Below, piece after piece: positions 13,365 through 16,474 of a DNA stretch of 16,474 nt (position 1 is the first letter of the stretch; the number at the start of each line of letters is the position of its first letter). The notes beneath the pieces are model-generated. The model did not search any database. It worked only from the letters and a program-made list of their open reading frames with translations, and had not been told where the DNA came from. Both the position numbers and the translations under genes were made by a program. Source of the DNA: an uncultured Propionibacteriaceae bacterium (GTDB lineage Bacteria; Actinomycetota; Actinomycetes; Propionibacteriales; Propionibacteriaceae); NCBI GenBank assembly GCA_936941515.1, contig CAKZJI010000301.1, positions 1 through 16,474 of the forward strand, read 5' to 3'.

Positions 13365-13864
13365 CCTCCCCCCGCCGCCCCCTGTCCGGCTGGCCCGCCC
13401 TTCGAACCGTTCTGGGCACCCTCGTGTTGATCCTGGGCCTGCTCGGGATGCACGCTGGTACGGGCACCAGCGCGGCTTGGGCCGCCACCGGTACGGCCGC
13501 CGCCACAACTGTTCATCACCTCGGGCCGGGGGCCATCGGTCCGGCCGGCATGGTGCCCGAGGTCGTGCTCCCGGCCGAGCCTGCCGGGGATGAGGCAGCC
13601 GACCCCGGGCTGCCGGTCTGTGCCCTGGAGGCCGTGGACGATACCTGCGCCTCGGCCCTGACCAAGGCACCTGTCGTGTCCCACTTGGCCTCCCGGGCCC
13701 TCCTGCCTAGCCCCGGTGGGGGACTGACCGCACCACCCCTGCCCTGGGTTGCCCATTTCCGGCCCCCGTGGACCCTTCACTGGCTCAACTGGCCATCAGC
13801 CGCACCTAAAGCCCCCGGCCGCGCCCCACCGGTGAGCGCAGGGTCCGCCAATACCTCCGGGTGA
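13361..13864 (+). CDS. Small secreted/membrane protein, probably DUF6153 family
   Basis: A 167-residue protein beginning at GTG 13361, which overlaps the previous stop as GTGA, so it is translationally coupled. It has one hydrophobic segment (about 15-43) containing LGTLVLILGLLGMHAG. The LLGMH motif resembles DUF6153 proteins, which accompany F510_1955-like and multicopper oxidase genes in actinobacteria; this assignment rests on that motif and context. The rest is Pro/Ala-rich and low in complexity with two cysteines (VCALEAVDDTCASAL) that could form a disulfide outside the cell, and Trp/His near the end (WVAHFRPPWTLHWLNW). Function is unknown. Confidence 0.65.
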   Translation: MTSPRRPLSGWPALRTVLGTLVLILGLLGMHAGTGTSAAWAATGTAAATTVHHLGPGAIGPAGMVPEVVLPAEPAGDEAADPGLPVCALEAVDDTCASALTKAPVVSHLASRALLPSPGGGLTAPPLPWVAHFRPPWTLHWLNWPSAAPKAPGRAPPVSAGSANTSG

Positions 13865-13921
13865 CAGCGGCACGCAGCCCCGGTACGCCACCGGCCTCAC
13901 CCAGCAACTGATCAGCCATGC

Positions 13922-13957
13922 CCGGCCCCGTCGCGCCCGCCTGCGACACGGGGCCGG
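13922..13957 (+). repeat. Strong hairpin just upstream of the multicopper oxidase gene
   Basis: Arms ccggccccgt (13922-13931) and acggggccgg (13948-13957) pair perfectly, with further partial pairing inside. There is no T-run. It ends 19 bases before the oxidase ATG, so it could be a processing or stability element, or a barrier that sets expression of the oxidase relative to the upstream genes. Confidence 0.55.
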
Positions 13958-13976
13958 ATGACGGAAAGAAGAACCG

Positions 13977-15542
13977 ATGACCTCCTCACTGACCACCCGC
14001 CGCACCTTCCTGGGCGCCTCCGTCGGGGCCCTGGCGCTGGCCGGGCTGGCCGCCTGCGCCGATCCCGCCATCAGCCCCCAACCGTCAGGGCGCATCCTGC
14101 CCACCGACCCGCTGGTCGCCGAGTACGAGAAACGACGCGCCGCCTCGGGCACCACCGTCACCCACCGGCTCTCCGCCGCACCCCTCGAGACCTCCCTCCA
14201 GGGTCGGGGCCTGACCACCTGGGGATACAACGACGGCCTCAACGGGCCGCTGCTGCGCGCCCAGACCGGGGACCTGCTCAAGGTCAGCGTCGCCAACGAC
14301 CTGCCCGAGGACACGAGCGTGCACTGGCACGGGCTGGCCCTGCGCAACGACGCCGACGGAGTCCAGGGGGTGACCCAGGACCCCATCGCCGCCGGAGGAC
14401 GCTATACGTACGGCTTCCGGCTGTCCCATCCGGGCACGTACTGGTACCACTCCCACTTCGACACCCAGCGCGAACGCGCCCTGTACGGGGCCCTGATCGT
14501 CGAGGACCCCAACGAGCCCCTCAGCTACGACCAGGAATGGGTCGTGATCCTGGACGACTGGCTCGACGGGATCACCGGAACACCGCAGGACGTCGTCGAG
14601 GAACTCTCCGCCGGGATGGACATGTCCGGCGACATGGAGGGCATGGCCGGCATGGCGGGCATGGACCACGGGTCCATGAGCCAGGACAGCTCCTCGGGCA
14701 TGCCCATGAAGCACATGCTCATGGGCGCTGAGAGCGACTATCTGGGCGGGGACGCCGGCGACGTGAAGATCCCCGTGCACCTGTTCAACGGCCGCCCCCC
14801 ATCCGACCCGGACACCTTCTCCAGCACCCCGGGCAACCGGATCCGCCTGCGCTTGATCAACGCGGCCGGAGACACCGCCTACCGGGTCGGGATCCCCGGC
14901 CAGGAACTGACCATCACCCACACCGACGGGTTCCCGGTCCAGCCCCGCCAGGCCGATGCCGTCGTCCTGGGGATGGGCGAACGCCTGGACGTGCTGATCA
15001 CCCTCGGCGACCAGGCGGTGCCCGTACTGGCCCTGCCCGAGGGCAAGACCGGCCACGCCTACGGCATCATCGCAGCCGGTCCAAAGACCACGCTCTCCGG
15101 TCGGCTCCCACAGACCCTGGGCGGAACCGTGCTCGATGGCAGCCGACTGAAGGCACACGAATCCGTCCTGCTCCCACCCAAGGACCCGACCAGGACCCAC
15201 GAGGTACGCCTCACCGGATCGATGATGGAGTACGACTGGGGCATCAACGGGCGACGCTTCGACCCGGCCAACCCCTTCGAGGGCGCCTTCGAACTCCGGT
15301 TGGACGAACGCGTGCGGGTCACGATGACCAACGACACCGACATGTGGCACCCCATGCACCTGCACGGCCACACCTTCCAGCTGGCCGACCATGGCGCCCG
15401 CAAGGACACGGTCATCATCAAACCCCGGCAAACCATCGTCTTCGACTTCGAGGCGGACAACCCGGGCCAGTGGCTAACCCACTGCCACAACGCCTACCAC
15501 GCCGAGGCCGGGATGATGGGCGTCTTCTCCTACATCCACTGA
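13977..15542 (+). CDS. Multicopper oxidase (exported, lipoprotein-type)
   Basis: A 521-residue enzyme that oxidises Cu(I) or organic substrates and reduces O2 to water outside the membrane. The N-terminus has a twin-arginine signal (TTRRTFLGAS, R8-R9) ending in a lipobox (LAAC, C27), so it is exported folded and lipid-anchored. Copper ligands: H116-W-H118, H158-S-H160, H458-x2-H461-x-H463, and H502-C503-H504-x3-H508-x4-M513; the Met at +10 from C503 is a type 1 axial ligand. A Met/His-rich insert (about 214-249, with MEGMAGMAGMDHGSM) resembles the copper-binding segments of CueO/PcoA-type cuprous oxidases. Three cupredoxin domains fit the length. The start has GGAAAGAAG upstream. It is the third gene of the plus-strand operon. 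Confidence 0.95.
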   Translation: MTSSLTTRRTFLGASVGALALAGLAACADPAISPQPSGRILPTDPLVAEYEKRRAASGTTVTHRLSAAPLETSLQGRGLTTWGYNDGLNGPLLRAQTGDLLKVSVANDLPEDTSVHWHGLALRNDADGVQGVTQDPIAAGGRYTYGFRLSHPGTYWYHSHFDTQRERALYGALIVEDPNEPLSYDQEWVVILDDWLDGITGTPQDVVEELSAGMDMSGDMEGMAGMAGMDHGSMSQDSSSGMPMKHMLMGAESDYLGGDAGDVKIPVHLFNGRPPSDPDTFSSTPGNRIRLRLINAAGDTAYRVGIPGQELTITHTDGFPVQPRQADAVVLGMGERLDVLITLGDQAVPVLALPEGKTGHAYGIIAAGPKTTLSGRLPQTLGGTVLDGSRLKAHESVLLPPKDPTRTHEVRLTGSMMEYDWGINGRRFDPANPFEGAFELRLDERVRVTMTNDTDMWHPMHLHGHTFQLADHGARKDTVIIKPRQTIVFDFEADNPGQWLTHCHNAYHAEAGMMGVFSYIH

Positions 15543-15608
15543 CCCTCCCGCCCGGCCCCCACCCCTCCATCCACGGGGGGATCGCACGGTGGCCGCCCAG
15601 GAAAGAAC

Positions 15609-15698
15609 ATGCCTTTATCGCTCACCCCCACCCACCGTGCCCAGCCCGCCCGAGACCTCTGGCCCGGCACCCCCGTCCTGACCCGTAGGAGGAAATAA
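15609..15698 (+). CDS. Possible 29-residue leader ORF abutting ccdA
   Basis: Within the 156-base gap before ccdA, ATG 15609 is preceded by AGGAAAG. It opens a frame (beginning MPLSLTPTHRAQPARDLW, ending TRRRK) whose TAA is directly followed by the ccdA ATG. The ribosome binding site of ccdA lies inside its last codons, so translation of one could affect the other. No homologue is recognised and there is no hydrophobic segment. Chance is a serious alternative at this length. Confidence 0.25.
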   Translation: MPLSLTPTHRAQPARDLWPGTPVLTRRRK

Positions 15699-16442
15699 AT
15701 GGGCGAGTACTTCGCTCAGACGGTCCAATCCGGCGCCCTGCTGCTGGCCATCCCCCTGGCCGCCATCGCCGGAATCGTCTCCTTCCTCTCGCCGTGCATC
15801 CTGCCGCTCGTGCCCGGATACCTGGGCTACGTCTCCGGACTGTCCGACCCCACCCGCCCGGACAACCGCCGCCGGGTGATGACCGGAGTGGGCCTGTTCA
15901 TCCTCGGCTTCGCCGCCGTCTTCACCCTCTACGGGGCCGCCTTCGGTCTGATCGGCGGCTGGTTGCTGCGCTGGCAGGACCTGCTGATCCGCATCCTCGG
16001 CGTCCTCGTCATCCTCATGGGACTGGCGTTGATGGGCATGCTCACCTTCCTGCAACGGACCACGACCCCCTCCTTCACCCCCCGGACCGGCCTGGCCGGA
16101 GCCCCACTGCTGGGCCTGGGCTTCGGCCTGGGCTGGACACCCTGCATGGGACCGACCCTCAGCGCCGTGCTGGCCCTGAGCACCACCACCGGAGGGGCAT
16201 GGCGCGGGGCCCTGCTCGGCTTCGTCTACTGCCTGGGACTGGGCATACCCTTCGTGCTCGTCGCCAGAGGCCTGGGCTGGGTCAGCACCGCACTGGGCTT
16301 CGTGCGCCGCCACATGCGCGCCTTCAATATCGCCGGCGGCACCCTGCTCGTGGTGGTCGGCGTCCTGATGGCCACCGGAATCTGGACGGCGTGGATCTAC
16401 CAACTCCAGAACCTCGCCGGAACCTTCACCACCCCCGTCTAG
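15699..16442 (+). CDS. ccdA: CcdA-type cytochrome c biogenesis / thiol-reductant membrane protein
   Basis: A 247-residue integral membrane protein with about six helices that moves reducing equivalents from cytosolic thioredoxin to extracytoplasmic thiol proteins. The paired redox cysteines are C33 in [19 protein letters not shown] (helix 1) and C149 in [12 protein letters not shown] (helix 4), the typical CcdA/DsbD core. A very strong ribosome binding site, TAGGAGG, lies upstream of ATG 15699. In a copper locus it may keep Cys-containing exported proteins reduced, or support cytochrome or Cu-protein assembly; partners such as a TlpA-like thioredoxin or ResB may follow beyond the window. It is complete (stop TAG at 16440-16442). 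Confidence 0.93.
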   Translation: MGEYFAQTVQSGALLLAIPLAAIAGIVSFLSPCILPLVPGYLGYVSGLSDPTRPDNRRRVMTGVGLFILGFAAVFTLYGAAFGLIGGWLLRWQDLLIRILGVLVILMGLALMGMLTFLQRTTTPSFTPRTGLAGAPLLGLGFGLGWTPCMGPTLSAVLALSTTTGGAWRGALLGFVYCLGLGIPFVLVARGLGWVSTALGFVRRHMRAFNIAGGTLLVVVGVLMATGIWTAWIYQLQNLAGTFTTPV

Positions 16443-16474
16443 GGCGTGTTGCTAAAGGAATCGGGGACGTGGAT

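Noticed and set aside
11616..13670. 684-residue minus-strand frame including copR
   Set aside because: Residues before MNSGTG are antisense to the plus-strand lipoprotein and DUF6153-like genes and are low-complexity.
14085..15431. 448-residue minus-strand frame opposite the multicopper oxidase
   Set aside because: Shadow of a gene with unmistakable copper-ligand motifs.
1..16474. CRISPR array
   Set aside because: No regularly spaced direct repeats with unique spacers anywhere in the window.

Overview
High-GC actinobacterial DNA, most like a Micrococcaceae-type organism (Kocuria/Micrococcus/Arthrobacter relatives; inferred from codon use and gene families, not from a marker gene). Most of the window is a copper-handling accessory region. 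It appears to start at a tRNA-Asn attachment site and has been rearranged by an IS3-family element.

Layout. (1) 1-1610: left flank with a partial gene end, a decayed hydrophobic ORF, a DUF1963/YwqG-like gene on the minus strand, and an intrinsic terminator. (2) 1613-1649: the 3' part of a tRNA-Asn on the minus strand, directly followed by that terminator. The 5' half is missing, which suggests an attachment-site junction, with flank at lower coordinates and the integrated element at higher ones. (3) 1650-2204: a small hypothetical gene and a GC-rich inverted-repeat region. (4) 2205-3482: an IS3-family element (orfA/orfB) with near-perfect 25-bp terminal inverted repeats. Its right end runs into the DUF3105 gene and supplies the first eight codons of the present ORF. 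(5) 3457-5742: DUF3105 protein, an 18-cysteine Csp3-type copper storage protein and a class I fructose-bisphosphate aldolase, all on the plus strand. (6) 10378-5849, minus strand: an operon-like run copZ - copB (P1B-3 ATPase with a CPH motif) - DUF305 lipoprotein - type II (archaeal-type) GAPDH. (7) 12341-10450, minus strand: copR-copS two-component system. (8) 12498-16442, plus strand: F510_1955-like lipoprotein, small DUF6153-like membrane protein, multicopper oxidase and CcdA.

Regulation. Two separate copper circuits can be read from the DNA. A perfect CsoR-type palindrome (10434-10450) fills the spacer of a 17-bp-spaced promoter in front of copZ; that promoter's -35 box lies inside the end of copS. 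Tandem 11-bp repeats resembling the corynebacterial CopR box occur between copR and the divergent plus-strand operon (12399-12420) and again upstream of csp3 (4230-4251). No csoR gene is in the window.

How the parts fit. CopZ, CopB and Csp3 would bind, export and store cytosolic copper. The multicopper oxidase and the lipoproteins act outside the membrane, CcdA supplies thiol reductant outward, and CopRS senses envelope copper. The most unusual aspect is a pair of metal-independent or alternative glycolytic enzymes (class I aldolase, type II GAPDH) built into the two arms of the copper locus. This suggests a copper-tolerant glycolytic bypass carried with the resistance genes.
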